Shown here one piece after another: positions 21,599 to 32,304 of a DNA stretch of 64,000 bases. The DNA comes from Circinella umbellata (Eukaryota; Mucoromycota; Mucoromycetes; Mucorales; Lichtheimiaceae). The notes under the pieces were generated by a model. The model did not search any database. It saw only the letters and a list, made by a program, of their open reading frames with translations, and was not told the DNA's origin. The stretch spans positions 248,001 through 312,000 of the forward strand of contig JAIWNF010000037.1 in NCBI GenBank assembly GCA_025093555.1, read 5' to 3'. Each line of letters starts with the position of its first letter. Position 1 is the stretch's first letter. A program made the translations under genes and the position numbers.

Positions 21599-23047
21599 AT
21601 GTTTTCACATCTTATATCATCACCTCATACTTTGGATATTGAATTACTTGAACCCGTTATTTATTTACATGGTCGACGATCGGATGCCGTTATACGTGGA
21701 TCTATTGGTGTTACAGTTCATAAACCACATACTCTTAAATCACTTGTACTTTTATTTGAAGGTAGATCACGTATAAAACATGGTGATTATAAAGTATCTC
21801 GAAAACGTATTGCACGTCATCAACTTACTATATATCCAACAACAACAACAACGAGTAATACATCGTCATCACAACGTCCTTTTTTATTACAAACGGGTAA
21901 AAGTCGTTTTGGCTTTGAAATGCGATTACCACCTGGTCTAGCAGGTACTCTTCATTGTAAAGAAATCAAGGTGGATTATAAGCTTATGGCTTCAATCCAA
22001 TATTTACGTCATCCTTCCTCTCCCGCTATTGTTAAACGTGATATTTCCAAACCAATTTATCTTGTTCGTTCACCAATTTCTTCCACAATGAGTGCCTTGG
22101 TCAATGGTGAAAATGTGGATGCATGTGTTGATTCACAAAAACAACATTCGCGATGGTGTCAGTATCATATTACAATCGATCAACAATCGGTTGTTTTGGG
22201 TCAAGTTTTACCCATTACACTAAGTATTGCACCTCATTTGGATGGATTATGTCTTGAACATGTTTACACACAAATTATTGAACGACGTCACATACGAGGA
22301 AAAAAGTATCACGGTGATCTAAATGAAGAAGAGGATGAAGAATGGGAAACCTATAAAAGTACACACATGTTATTGCCAACGGCGTGTAATCAACAACAAC
22401 AAGAACAAATAGATGATGAAGGATATAGTCCAGGAAAATCCATACCTATACGTGAACCATGGCAAGATACTTTACGATATCATGTTTCGTCTGTCATGGA
22501 AAATGGATTGGTTCGTACAAGTAAAAAAGAAAGTCCAGATTATTATATCGATCACACAGTCAATGTATCATTTGTCATTAGTTTCCCGGTTTTAGGTCGT
22601 CAAGGAGAAACTCGAAGATATACAAAGACACTCATGTTTCAGGCGGACATTGAATTATTGGATCCAAATATGTGTTCTACACCACCAGTATCATCCTCAT
22701 CCACAGCATCATCCACACTCTCATCACCATCACCCTCATTTTTATCACTGAATGAACTATGGATGAAAGGAGGAACATCCAATGAACATCAACAACAACA
22801 ACAACAACAATCAAGTAATTCTTCAAATATGCAAGTATTACCACCTTATGAAGAACATGGATCCTGTTCACCAAGGATGACAAGTTCAAGATTACCTTCC
22901 TTGTTATTATCATCCCATAATAATGGTTATTTAACCACTGTCAATACTCCTTCATCATCAACACCTTCATCACCTTCTTCTTCTACTTCTTCAACACCAA
23001 GACTTGGTTGTTCACCTCCCAAATATGATCAAATTTTTGCTTTATAA
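21599..23047 (+). CDS. Alpha-arrestin (arrestin-related trafficking adaptor)
   Basis: A single-exon ORF of 482 residues. The N-terminal arrestin fold spans about 5-160 (LDIELLEPVIYLHGRRSDAV, GSIGVTVHKPHTLKSLVLLF, FEMRLPPGLAGTLHCKEIKV). The C-terminal arrestin domain spans about 185-365 (VVLGQVLPITLSIAPHLDGL, VSFVISFPVLG). A serine-, proline- and glutamine-rich tail carries two PPxY-type motifs: LPPYEEH (about 419-425) and SPPKYDQ near the C-terminus. PPxY motifs recruit Rsp5/Nedd4 ubiquitin ligases, so the protein probably links plasma-membrane cargo to ubiquitination and endocytosis. The second motif, PPKY, also fits PPxY. Length and layout are typical of fungal ART proteins. The 3' end converges on the FANCL gene with only about 80 bp between stops. 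Confidence 0.9.
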   Translation: MFSHLISSPHTLDIELLEPVIYLHGRRSDAVIRGSIGVTVHKPHTLKSLVLLFEGRSRIKHGDYKVSRKRIARHQLTIYPTTTTTSNTSSSQRPFLLQTGKSRFGFEMRLPPGLAGTLHCKEIKVDYKLMASIQYLRHPSSPAIVKRDISKPIYLVRSPISSTMSALVNGENVDACVDSQKQHSRWCQYHITIDQQSVVLGQVLPITLSIAPHLDGLCLEHVYTQIIERRHIRGKKYHGDLNEEEDEEWETYKSTHMLLPTACNQQQQEQIDDEGYSPGKSIPIREPWQDTLRYHVSSVMENGLVRTSKKESPDYYIDHTVNVSFVISFPVLGRQGETRRYTKTLMFQADIELLDPNMCSTPPVSSSSTASSTLSSPSPSFLSLNELWMKGGTSNEHQQQQQQQSSNSSNMQVLPPYEEHGSCSPRMTSSRLPSLLLSSHNNGYLTTVNTPSSSTPSSPSSSTSSTPRLGCSPPKYDQIFAL

Positions 23048-23127
23048 AATTGCTTTTGTTGTAATTTTCTACACCGCGTGAATATATTTTATATACCCCA
23101 TGAATAAATTAGTTACTTGTTAATATT

Positions 23128-24621
23128 TTACAAATAATAATAATAAATTGTTACCTCACTACAATAGGGACATTTTCCAAAAAGCATATTAAAACTTCGA
23201 GTTGTTGTTGGATTAGATCGTAACCACTATAAAGAGGGTCCTATTATTAGTCTTACAAATGAAAAGAATAAAAAGTTAAAGAGAACCAATTTTTACCTCG
23301 GAAATACAAGTAGGATGAAATCCACGATTACATTGATCATTTGAACATATTATATCAGGAGTTAATAAACCTAATTCAATATGTTCAAGTTTATATGCAT
23401 AACAAATAGCACATTCAACATCCGATGAAGTATCTTCATTTTGATTATTAAATACTTTTGGCATTAATTGATCTTTAAATATAATATATAAATTTTGATA
23501 AGGTGATTGTTGGCTGTCCCTAAATATATAGGTCGTTTAGTTTATATAACCTTTTTCTTTTTCGATTTATATACAAGAACTAACCATTGTTGGGATTTGT
23601 TTTCCCATAATTGTTGAAAAGATTTTATATTCTTTTCACTTCCATAAAATCGCATTGCTTTTAATCCATTCCGTGGATAAATAGAATCTAATTCTAAATG
23701 TAATGAACAATGACCTTTGAGAGCAATACGTCGAAAAGTATCTTTACCCTTAGGTTGATCTGGATCTAATATACGTGTATTTTGATCCAGTTCATTCATA
23801 CAAATAAAATAATCACGATATATTTTAATCCATTCATAATAATATTGAATTGCTGAATTTAAATTAGAATGCGTTGTTGTTGTTACTGTTGTTGCTGTTT
23901 CTGTTGACGACGTTGTTGCTGTTGTTATGGGTGTTGAGAGAGTGGGTCCATCCAGTTCAAGCTTTAATGGTGTTAATGGATAAGTGGATGAAATATAAAT
24001 TTGTAATTGATGTATAATTTCATTCTCTGATATTTCAAAAATAATATGATCCAATGTATCATTGATATGAATCACTTTATCAAATCCAATTTCTTTTAAT
24101 TCTGACATGATTGTTTTATAACGTTGAATTGTTGAAGTATTCACCTTGTTGTTGTTATTTAAAGAAGATTTATCTATGGATACATATTCTTCCTAAAATA
24201 GTATTATTATTATTATTATTATTATTACTATTTGTTGTCAAGCACAGGGAGTTAGTGAGTATGATACACAATAAAATATCTTACAATAATAGTTTGGAGT
24301 TCTGAAAGAAATAAATTAATATCATGGAATTGATCAAGTCGAATTATTAATTGTTGTTCATTTATATTTTCAAGTATATGTTTTAGTTTAGAATCACCGT
24401 AAAGTTGAGTATTTTTATTATTTTCAGGTAAATGAACTTGTATAAAATATTCGTCATTCTAAACAAATTGTTTCAAGTATAAGTTATATATGTATATAGA
24501 AAAAAAGAGTAATTACAGGAAAAAAGTGATTCTTTTTTTTTACATGAATAGGTAGAAATCCACGAAATATTTTTCCATCGCCATCGATAGGAGTCATTAA
24601 AGGAAAACGTTGTAATGCCAT
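23128..24621 (-). CDS. FANCL: FANCL, Fanconi anaemia E3 ubiquitin ligase
   Basis: Minus-strand exons, by splice signals and phase: 24621-24544, 24458-24285, 24192-23585, 23519-23297, 23226-23128; about 393 residues (human FANCL has 375). The N-terminal ELF-like region has FRGFLPIH and QVHLPENNK. The middle double-RWD region includes ISSTYPLTPLKLELDGPTLS and FQQLWENKSQQW. The C-terminal RING is VECAICYAYKLE, CSNDQCNRGFHPTCISE, WLRSNPTTTRSFNMLFGK and CPYC, with the WLR and SFN..FG.CPYC features diagnostic of FANCL. It monoubiquitinates the FANCD2-FANCI clamp in interstrand-crosslink repair. The fourth intron donor GTTAGT is weak. The 3' end may instead be formed by a short intron before an alternative stop near 23115. 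The gene is divergent from the SANT gene, with ACGCG boxes between. Confidence 0.88.
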
Positions 24622-24662
24622 TTTAATAGAGTTGGAGATGAAAAGAGTGAAAAGGGAGGGGG

Positions 24663-24719
24663 ACGCGTTAAGATATATTTTTTCGGAGTACGCGACTTGT
24701 ACGCGCTACAATAACGCGT
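24663..24719. promoter_or_regulatory. Cluster of four ACGCG (MCB-like) boxes in a divergent promoter
   Basis: ACGCGT occurs at 24663-24668 and 24714-24719, and ACGCG at 24690-24694 and 24701-24705, all within 57 bp. The cluster lies in the 233-bp region between FANCL and the SANT gene. ACGCGT is the MluI cell-cycle box bound by MBF in fungi at G1/S genes, including DNA-repair genes. Binding here is inferred, but the density is striking in this AT-rich background. Confidence 0.55.
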
Positions 24720-24854
24720 ATTTATATATTTTATGACAATTAAAGTTTTTTTTTTCTCTTCTTTTTCTCATTCTTTATACACACACATATACATATACAA
24801 AACAAACGTTACAAAAATCACAATAATAATAATTTAATAAGAAACAAAAAAAAA

Positions 24855-25845
24855 ATGGCAACAACTAATAATGAATATAAACCAAGAAGTATGACAGCAG
24901 GTGCACGTAACGTTTTACGATCTAATGATTCTGCTAGTTTATGGAATTGTACTTTATCACCAGGTAAAAAACAAAAACAATACTGTTTTCATTATTGAAA
25001 TGTATTATTTATTATTAACTTTTATTCATTTAAATATATAAAACAAAAGGTTGGACACAAGAAGAATCTGAAATATTACGTAAAGCTCTCATGAAATTTG
25101 GCATTGGTAATTGGGCCAAGATTATTGATAGTGGTAGTTTACCTGGTAAAACCAATGCCCAAATGAATCTCCAATTACAGCGGTTATTAGGACAACAAAG
25201 TACAGCAGGTAAAAATATATAAGGGGGATGATATATTTTTATTATTATCAAATATTAAAGGAGATATTATTATTTAGAATTTGCTAGTTTACATATTGAT
25301 CCAAAAGTAATTGGTGAACGTAATTCAAAAATTCAAGGACCTGATATTAAAAGAAAGAATAATTGTATTGTTAATACGGGTGGTAAATTATCAAGAGAAG
25401 AACTAAGACAAAGAGTATTGAAAAATAAAGAAATGTAAAGTGCTTTTAATTTTAGTATGATTTATGTATTATTATTTATTAACTTGAGAACAAATAATTA
25501 TAATAGGTATGAATTACCAGAATCTAGTTGGAAGGATATTGAATTACCAAAAATTGAAGATGTAAGTATTTATTCAAGTTATATTAGAATCATATGCGGT
25601 TACTAAGTATTATTATTATTTTAGCCCATGTTAATATTAGAAGCAAAAAAAGAAGAATTAAGACATTTAAAACAACAATTGGAAAAAGTACAAGCAAAAA
25701 TTCAACAAACACGTAAATTACATCCTGCACGTGTAGAACAATTACAAGTAAGTTTTTTAATTTATTATATCAAATTATTATTCATTTGTTAAATTTTATC
25801 ATTATTATTATAATTTTATAGGAAGTTGTTAAAAATGAAGCATAA
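24855..25845 (+). CDS. SANT/Myb-like domain protein
   Basis: Six exons: 24855-24963, 25050-25208, 25278-25434, 25507-25561, 25625-25747, 25822-25845, in phase, 208 residues. After the leader MATTNNEYKPRSMTAGARN comes a single SANT/Myb repeat (about 37-85: GWTQEESEILRKALMKFGIG, NWAKIIDSGSLPGKT, QMNLQLQRLLG) with the conserved tryptophans of the fold. The middle is basic (IKRKNNCIVNTGGKLSREEL). The C-terminus is a predicted coiled coil (about 155-205: LEAKKEELRHLKQQLEKVQA). A conserved but uncharacterised nuclear protein is most likely; DNA or chromatin binding is inferred from the SANT repeat. The neighbouring FANCL shares its promoter region. Confidence 0.82.
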
Positions 25846-26053
25846 TTTCTTTATTATTCCCGTATATATATATATTAAAATGACCTTGGAAAATATATTC
25901 TATATTTTTTGATTTGATTTGATACTGTTTGTTATGATTATATATATATATATATAAGTATATAAGACTCACTTATAAAAAGTAATAGCTTTTTTTTGAC
26001 GCAATTAGTGCTAATATTAAACACAATTACCATTAACAAAGAGGTTAAGTAAT

Positions 26054-26700
26054 TTATCTCACCAAGAAAAAAAAAGCGGGATGATAAGTAACAAAAAAAA
26101 AACGAAAGTGGGTGTGATAAATGATATTACGTGTGTGAATATAAAATAAAATATGATGGAGTTTAGTTTGGATGGATGGAGTTAATCGAGCCAGAACTTC
26201 ACTTTTTGGGAGCCATGGGGCCATAGCTTGGACCACGAACCTTTGTTTCACTATTTTTCTGAGATCTTCATGCTTATCATCTTTTTGTTGAATGTGACCA
26301 AACACGTCTTCTTCGATCTAATCATCGCGAGATTTTTCCAGCAAAGTCCGTTCCTTCCAAGCCAGACTAAACAGTGTGTTTATGATAATGTTACCATATG
26401 TATTATTATTATTTTCTTACATTGAGTATTGAAAAAATCAACGAATACACTATTAACCTTCAATATCCCAAAATAATTTAAATATGAAGAATGGATATAA
26501 TAGGGGGTTTCAAGAAGTATAAACTGCGTCTCAGGAGACGCAGTTTTCAATTTCCCAGATTTCACTGCAAAAATAAAATAAAAATTGTATTGAAAAGAGA
26601 TACAAAAAAAAAATACAGCAAAATGTGTTAAAGATATTACGTAACTGCAGGCATTTGTAATGCCGCAGATGCATCGAATCACCTAAATACGAAACAAGAT
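26054..26700 (-). pseudogene. Repeat family R, copy 1 (unknown protein fragment)
   Basis: The minus strand carries GDSMHLRHYKCLQLRN, an intron-like AT segment, SEIWEIENCVSETQF, and then SLAWKERTLLEKSRDD, EEDVFGHIQQKDDKHEDLRK, LTPSIQTKLHHILFYIH. The same series appears on the plus strand at 54130-54720. Stops lie between the segments. The family is not recognised. Two copies in one window, each next to other element remnants, suggest a mobile element or a multicopy gene. Confidence 0.55.
26521..26546. other. Perfect 12-bp-stem hairpin
   Basis: AAACTGCGTCTC, a 2-nt spacer, and GAGACGCAGTTT form a perfect palindrome. It lies inside repeat R copy 1 and has no counterpart at the matching place of copy 2 (near 54310). 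It is relatively GC-rich for this region. Confidence 0.8.
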
Positions 26701-26756
26701 ATGAATTAATACTATACATGATCAGCCTATTCGTCTTCCTCTAATACCAGCACTTC

Positions 26757-27865
26757 TTTTAGTGATATAAACGCTTACCACGAGCATGCAAGAGCCATAA
26801 ACGCAATTGTTGAAGGGTGTTTAAGTTAGCATGATGATATAAATTGATATATGATCGGAACATGGCTAACAAACCAAACGCACCCTTAATGGGGTCGTAG
26901 GCGTGTTGAGGAACATTGTTATTATTATCAATACGGTCAGAAAATTTTTAACACAAAAATTTCTTTGCCATTAAAAAATATTATAGACTAAGACCAAGTC
27001 TATAATGTAATTTCCTCTAGACCAGAACTAGTACAGTAAAATGAAACAAGAAGGGTGAAAAAGAAATTACTTATTTTTATTTTATCAAGCTCATTTAGCT
27101 TTTTATGCTCCTGAGACTTGTACAAGTCAAGTTTATCACTTACGTCATTCTTTACGTAGCCAATATTACTATAGCCGGTAAGTAACAAATCATCTGCTTT
27201 GTATTCAGACCCAATAGTTGAGATCTCTCCAGGTAATACTTTGACTGTTTTGTTGAAAATCGATTCGATTGCAGCCTCAACGCATGGTAAGACTGTATGT
27301 TGATTGATATTTGTCAACATCATAGCTACTCGCTTTTTAAACAGATATGTCCTGAGCTACAGTGAGAATAATGTGTATAAGTATTTAAATAAAATATTGA
27401 AACTAACAATTGCTGAAAGATAGTCGATACAAGTTATGCTAATAATATTAAAGGAAGATTGTTAATAATGTATAAAAAAATTACCATTCAATTCCTCTCA
27501 ACTGTGTTGTTTGTGAGTGTTATACTCAAGGTATATCCACCGATTTTGTCCATATATATCTTGATCGTCTTGATACAATGTTTTATGCAAACCCGATTTT
27601 ATTTTACAATAGTTGTACTTGATTTAACCAATCCAAGTTCTTTATATAATGCTTTATTAAAGTCTGGTCTACAGCTGATTTTGTATCCACATTCAATCAC
27701 CCCATAATTAATCAAACTTTATAAGTAGGTTAATATGGGGATGCTATATTATTATATGTGATATATATTGACCGTCTTTCATTTTTCACTTACTCATAGA
27801 CATGAATTCCTTCTTCACTTTCCAGCAATTTAAACCAGCTCTTTCAAAACACAATAAGTTCTTGT
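26757..27865 (-). pseudogene. PD-(D/E)XK-like family gene, decayed copy 1
   Basis: From 27865 down, the minus strand gives NCWKVKKEFMSMS-type exon remains, then GVIECGYKISCRPDFNKALY (about 27715-27660), then VLPCVEAAIESIFNK, VLPGEISTIGSEYKADDLLL (27300-27180), and AYDPIKGAFGLLAMFRSYIN with LYHHANLNTLQQLRLWLLH (about 26920-26770). The same exon series occurs on the plus strand at 46996-48740. The E-x-K-like spacing (GSEYKA ... ILVLETS in the other copy) resembles the PD-(D/E)XK-like protein families amplified in Mucorales; that assignment is from memory and tentative. Stops and missing first exons show decay. Confidence 0.55.
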
Positions 27866-28389
27866 TAAATCGGTACTTATTAAACCGATATTTTGCTGAA
27901 CCAGTAGTATCTCTACTTATATATCCTTCATATATACCTGGTAGGATATTGGTGCTTTGATAAACCAGTATCTGGTGAACCTGCTCAGAATTTTTCTCGG
28001 ATTTAATTTATTTTATAAAATAGTTCTGTTTTGATTGGTAAAACCAGTACAGCTTTTTATCTTCAGGACAAAGATAGTCTTGCCAATCTTCAGCGTTTTT
28101 TTTTCTTTCAAAAGTAACCCATTTTTAACATTGGCAACCACGTTTTTTTATATAAATATTTCTTCTATAGTGGATAGCATATGGCTGCAAACCAGCTTTT
28201 ATCATCATTGGTTAAGACAATAAGATTAGTACTATACATGAAACCAAAAAAAAAAAAAAAAAAAGGTACCTATCGTTATATCGAAATATCCTTATATCGA
28301 ATATCGTTACATCGATCGGTGACTAAAAGAAATGATCGAACACCTTACATAGAGAAGTATGGTTTATGCATTGTATTGATAGTAAATGC
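27866..28389. other. Intergenic region
   Basis: No coding frame is supported. Short AT-rich repeats and a 17-A run near 28245 are present. Confidence 0.4.
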
Positions 28390-29489
28390 TGTGGTGAACC
28401 ACCATAATAATACATTGTAACGTACATACCGTTACCCAATTTTTTTTCTCTTTATTCACATATATTATCTCGAATATTAGTATAATCCCCATTATAAATA
28501 ACACTATTATTATTTTTATCTCTTTCATTATCATTATTATTATTGATTATAGTCACATGTTATCATCAAATATTCTTATTATAGTATAAAAACCCATTGT
28601 GCCATTTTTATTGGATCCCACTTTTGAGAATTTTTACAAAAGCAATTGCTTCTTTTTACAAGAGCAATTGTAACTTTTTACAAAAGCAATGCTTCTTTTT
28701 ACAAGAGCAATTGTAACTTTTCACAAATGCTATTGCAATATTTTACGAAAGCTATTGAATATTTTTACAAAAGCAAATAGTATAAATACCCGCCCTTTTT
28801 CCACCTTCAATTTTTCTCTTCAGTTCTATTTTTCCTTAAGTTTTATCTTTAACATTGTCTTAACTCTTAAATAAATTATCGTTTATAAATAAATCCTTTC
28901 ATTTGATTTACATTTAGTAATTTTATTAAGACTTCTCTTTTTGTGGTTTCAGACGTAACATTCCTGAATATTAGAACTCCCACATACCATTTATCTATAA
29001 TTATTAAGTTAATTATAACCTTTACTATATTTTCTTAACATAAATCATATCAATTACATATAACGAAGCTCTTTATTACGACAAGTAACGCTTCAACATA
29101 TATTCCATCCATTCATGAATAATCGGTCAAACATCATTCCGTCAAGGATAAAAGATATAACCAATTATACACTATTATTTACTTTGTTTCGTTCTTATTA
29201 TTAATCCGGATAAAAAAGGAACATCAAAGAAAGAATGAGATTAGTAACAACTGTCATAAACGGTTTCAGAGAATGATCTAGAATTAATATTTATAATAGA
29301 ATAAAAATAATAGGTCCTCTCATACATTCGTATAAAACATAGTTTAGCCATGATGGGATAAAATAAGATAGTTACATAATTTAGAAAAGATATAAAAGAG
29401 TAGTTATTTTATTTCAGGAATTAACAGATTCTCAACTATATTTTACTTTAGTTACATCTTTCTATTTTTTACTACTCATATTTATCTTA
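28390..29489. mobile_element. Insertion repeat B, copy 2, split by a solo LTR
   Basis: It begins TGTGGTGAACCACC like copy 1 (11139) and ends TATCTTA near 29489. After removal of the LTR (28416-29095) and one ACAT, the rest is nearly identical to 11139-11557 over about 415 bp. No target duplication is visible at its own ends. Confidence 0.75.
28416..29095 (+). repeat. Solo LTR 1 (680 bp)
   Basis: The segment starts TGTAACGTACATACCG, ends AAGTAACGCTTCA, and is flanked by ACAT on both sides (28412-28415 and 29096-29099). The empty site is preserved in repeat B copy 1 near 11160. It carries a TATA box (TATAAATA, about 28781) preceded by imperfect tandem repeats around TTTTTACAAAAGCAATTG (28625-28780), and AATAAA-type signals near 28870 and 28888. 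It matches solo LTR 2 at 41670-42345. Confidence 0.88.
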
Positions 29490-30690
29490 GGTCAGGTGTT
29501 CCATCAAAATGGAAGTCAGCCAGAGGAGCAACACCTTCCCTATCAAACAACTCATCTGGTGAAACCTGACCAGCTAGTTCTTCTGAGTTTATATCATCGA
29601 ACTCAGCTAAGTCCAAGTCTGGATTAACAAGATCATCATCATCTACATTATCACCTAGGGCCTCGTGCCCCGGCACAGTGGAGAGTGCGCCATGACAAAG
29701 AAGAAAGCCAATGCCAACAGGTCCCTGGTTCTAATCCAGTCCAAGTCCTAGCAAAATGCCATTTCAAGTCCTTAAAAATAGTCACTATATAGAGTTATAT
29801 ATTTGTTGTTAAAAATCTGTCATATTTTACATCTACCCAACCACTGTTATAATGAAATTTCAGTGGCTGTCAATAAAATTCACTTCATATGCTGTGAATT
29901 CTTAAAAAAAAACACATTATCACCCATAAAAGTGATATGGTGATGACCAAGACGAGCAGAACGATGAACATTGGGAGCAGCAGCAACGGAATAATCATCA
30001 TTATCCAATTCATCAATTTCCTCCTCAATAGGGGCAGCAAAAACTATGTTTTCAGCCAAAGTAGGAACTTCAACTGAAGTCAGATTTCCAGTAAGTCTAG
30101 TTGGAGCTGACGCCAAAGGCAAAGCCAACTGAATTCTGGTATGAACCAAAATCAACAATAACACCATTTCTGTATCTTGGCAATACAGGAGGATCAACAA
30201 AATTTAAATCATTTTGTTCTAACTCGGCACCAACAACAGTACAAACTCTACCCATTTGTTCACCAGTACGACGTGCTTGAATTACACGGTGATAATACCA
30301 AACTGATGGATAAAACATCTTAGTGTTAACTAAGGAAAGATTAATTACCTATTGGTGCACTCTTGGTATACCTCTCTTAATAGCATAATCCTTTGTAGAA
30401 CAACTAGCTATATATCCCATTCTACATTGATTACAATGATGCTTAGTAGACTGATTACCACCAGCTTCTCTGGCAGAAAACTTAAAACACAATCTACCAA
30501 GAACAAAACAGTATTGACAAACGTTGATTGGATTTACAAGTCCATACTAGACTTCAGGGTATAATACAACAATCGACAGAACAGTAGTGGTGTCATGAGC
30601 ACAACGTGCATCAAAATCAGTTGCAGTTTCAAGATAACCATCATAAGTGTGCATGTTGATATATGGACGAGCTGACATAATAATAAAAAG
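29482..30690 (-). pseudogene. Unrecognised cysteine-rich protein, decayed
   Basis: The minus strand reads from MSARPYINMHTYDGYLETAT (30678) through a TAG at about 30547-30549, then VNPINVCQYCFVLGRLCFKF and STKHHCNQCRMGYIASCS, a cysteine/histidine set that may bind zinc (about 30530-30390). After another TAG it continues MFYPSVWYYHRVIQARRTGE and PVLPRYRNGVIVDFGSY. A shifted frame then gives PIEEEIDELDNDDYSVAAAP and NVHRSARLGHHHITFMGDN. A further acidic ORF (29676-29482) has VDDDDLVNPDLDLAEFDD and ends at the insertion-repeat boundary. Frameshifts and stops indicate decay. The family is unknown to me; a transposon accessory protein is possible. Confidence 0.45.
29657..29745 (+). ncRNA. tRNA-like SINE head (candidate)
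   Basis: A box A match, CGGCACAGTGG (29671-29681), sits in a D-arm-like GCAC...GTGC stem. A box B match, GGTTCTAATCC (29727-29737), sits in a CTGG...CCAG T-stem 45 bp later. No acceptor or anticodon stem can be formed, so it is not a functional tRNA; a pol III SINE remnant is possible. Confidence 0.25.
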
Positions 30691-31101
30691 TAAGGTGAAA
30701 CAAAAAGTAACAAAAAAAATGGTAGCAAATAGTAAGGGAAAAAACAACTTTATGAAAAAAGGAGTAAAGTTTTTTTAAACAGTACCCAGAAAAAATATAT
30801 ATATTATTTTGTATTCAACACCTATTTGTTTGTATCACCAAAATGAAATAAGTTTTTATTTCAGCCTTATCCCTATTCAAACCCAAAACCCCTCTCTCAA
30901 ACCTAAATTTAGGTTAAAATTTATTGTTTTATTTATGGGAAGACTAATTTGACCTGCGCCTATAGGCATATGGTCGCTTCCTTGCGGTACATTAAGGGGT
31001 AGAAAATAGTATATATACAAAGAGAAAGAGTGGGGGTATTAACTGAAAAAACCCTCAAGAAGGGAAAAAGTTAAACTAGTGTAGGAACAAGAGAAAAGAT
31101 G
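30691..31101. other. Region left of the Harbinger element
   Basis: No gene is supported. A short ORF overlapping the start of the previous gene (30747-30547 minus) is hydrophobic at its start and probably a shadow. CAAACCTAAATTTAG near 30900 resembles sequence just 5' of the LINE (about 39139). Confidence 0.35.
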
Positions 31102-31305
31102 TAAGACCAGCCGCAGCGGTGCTGTTACACCCGCTGTTATGTTAAATTTAACAGCTCACATAACAGCTACCCCCACGCAGCGGTGCTGTTACCAAGCTGT
31201 TAAATTTAACAACCGATTAACTTTTTTCTTGAAAGCTGTGAAATTTCACAGCTGTTTGAATTTAAAATAAAACTCTCACTCTACACCATCATCATCGAAA
31301 AAAAC

Positions 31306-32267
31306 ATGCCTACTACTCCAACTACTACTCCTACCATTGTTTCTGGTACCAACATTCAACGGAAGAAGAAAGGTAAAGATTTTACCAAAGCCGAAGACAT
31401 TGGGCTTGTTGAAGCTTATCTTGGCGTCACCACCCGGCCAGAAGTAGGAGACGACATGAGTGATGAAACCATGTGGTCTTTAATTAGATCGACGTTCATT
31501 ACGAAAACTGAAGATCCGCAATCCCGGGATACCACTTCGTTGAAATCAAGATTCAATTCTATTTCATCGAAGTGTCAATATTTCTCTGCGAATTATGCGA
31601 AAGTGATGGCCCTGCCACACAGTGGTGAAAACGACAATGATATGGTGAGCTAATTTTGCATCTATATAAAAACTTCAGCAACTAAAGTTAGCAGACAACT
31701 AATGATGACATATAGTATGAACGGGCCTGCGAAAAGTATGTTGACTTCCGTCCCGCCAATAGTGGCAAAAATTTCGGATTGAAGCATGTGTGGGACATAC
31801 TGAAAGAAGAGCCCAAATGGAAGCCACAGGCTCCTAAGCCAAACAACGAGGCAGAGGCTATGGATGAAGCCACGAAAAGGCCTATTGGCAAACACAAAGC
31901 CAAAGACAACAAAGAAAAGCGCCGAGGTAACAACAAAGAACTAGCTGATGCGCAGGCTTTGGAAACGATAAGAATCCAGCAAGAGATCGACCGTGATCGC
32001 GCCAAAGCCGTTTTAATGAGTGCAAAAAGCGAAATGCTTATGGCGCAGCACGAGATCATGAAGGTTGATTTGCGTGGTCTCAGTGATCAACAACAAGAAT
32101 ACTATCAGATCATGCAAAAGCGTATTCTGGATGAATTGAAGGAGGAAATGGAGTCACCGAAAAAGAAGCAAAAGGAAATGGTGAATGTAGAGGGCGAAGA
32201 CGAAGAAGAAGAGGGGGATGGGGAGGAAGAAGAAGAAGGGGAAGAGGAAGGGGAAGAAAAACAGTAA
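31306..32267 (+). CDS. Harbinger Myb/SANT-like accessory protein
   Basis: Two exons, 31306-31644 and 31716-32267 (intron GT-AG, phase 0), give 296 residues. The N-terminal part has a trihelix/SANT-like region (FTKAEDIGLVEAYLGVTTRP, MWSLIRSTFITKTED, LKSRFNSISSKC). Exon 2 opens with YERACEKYVDFR and GLKHVWDILKEEPKW. The C-terminus is a long charged coiled coil (ALETIRIQQEIDRDRAKAVL, QQEYYQIMQKRILDELKE) and ends in an acidic run. In PIF/Harbinger elements the Myb-like protein binds the element ends and escorts the transposase into the nucleus. It ends about 40 bp from the convergent transposase stop. Confidence 0.85.
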
Positions 32268-32304
32268 TAAATTTATTTGTCAATATTATATAGTAAGTAA
32301 GTAG

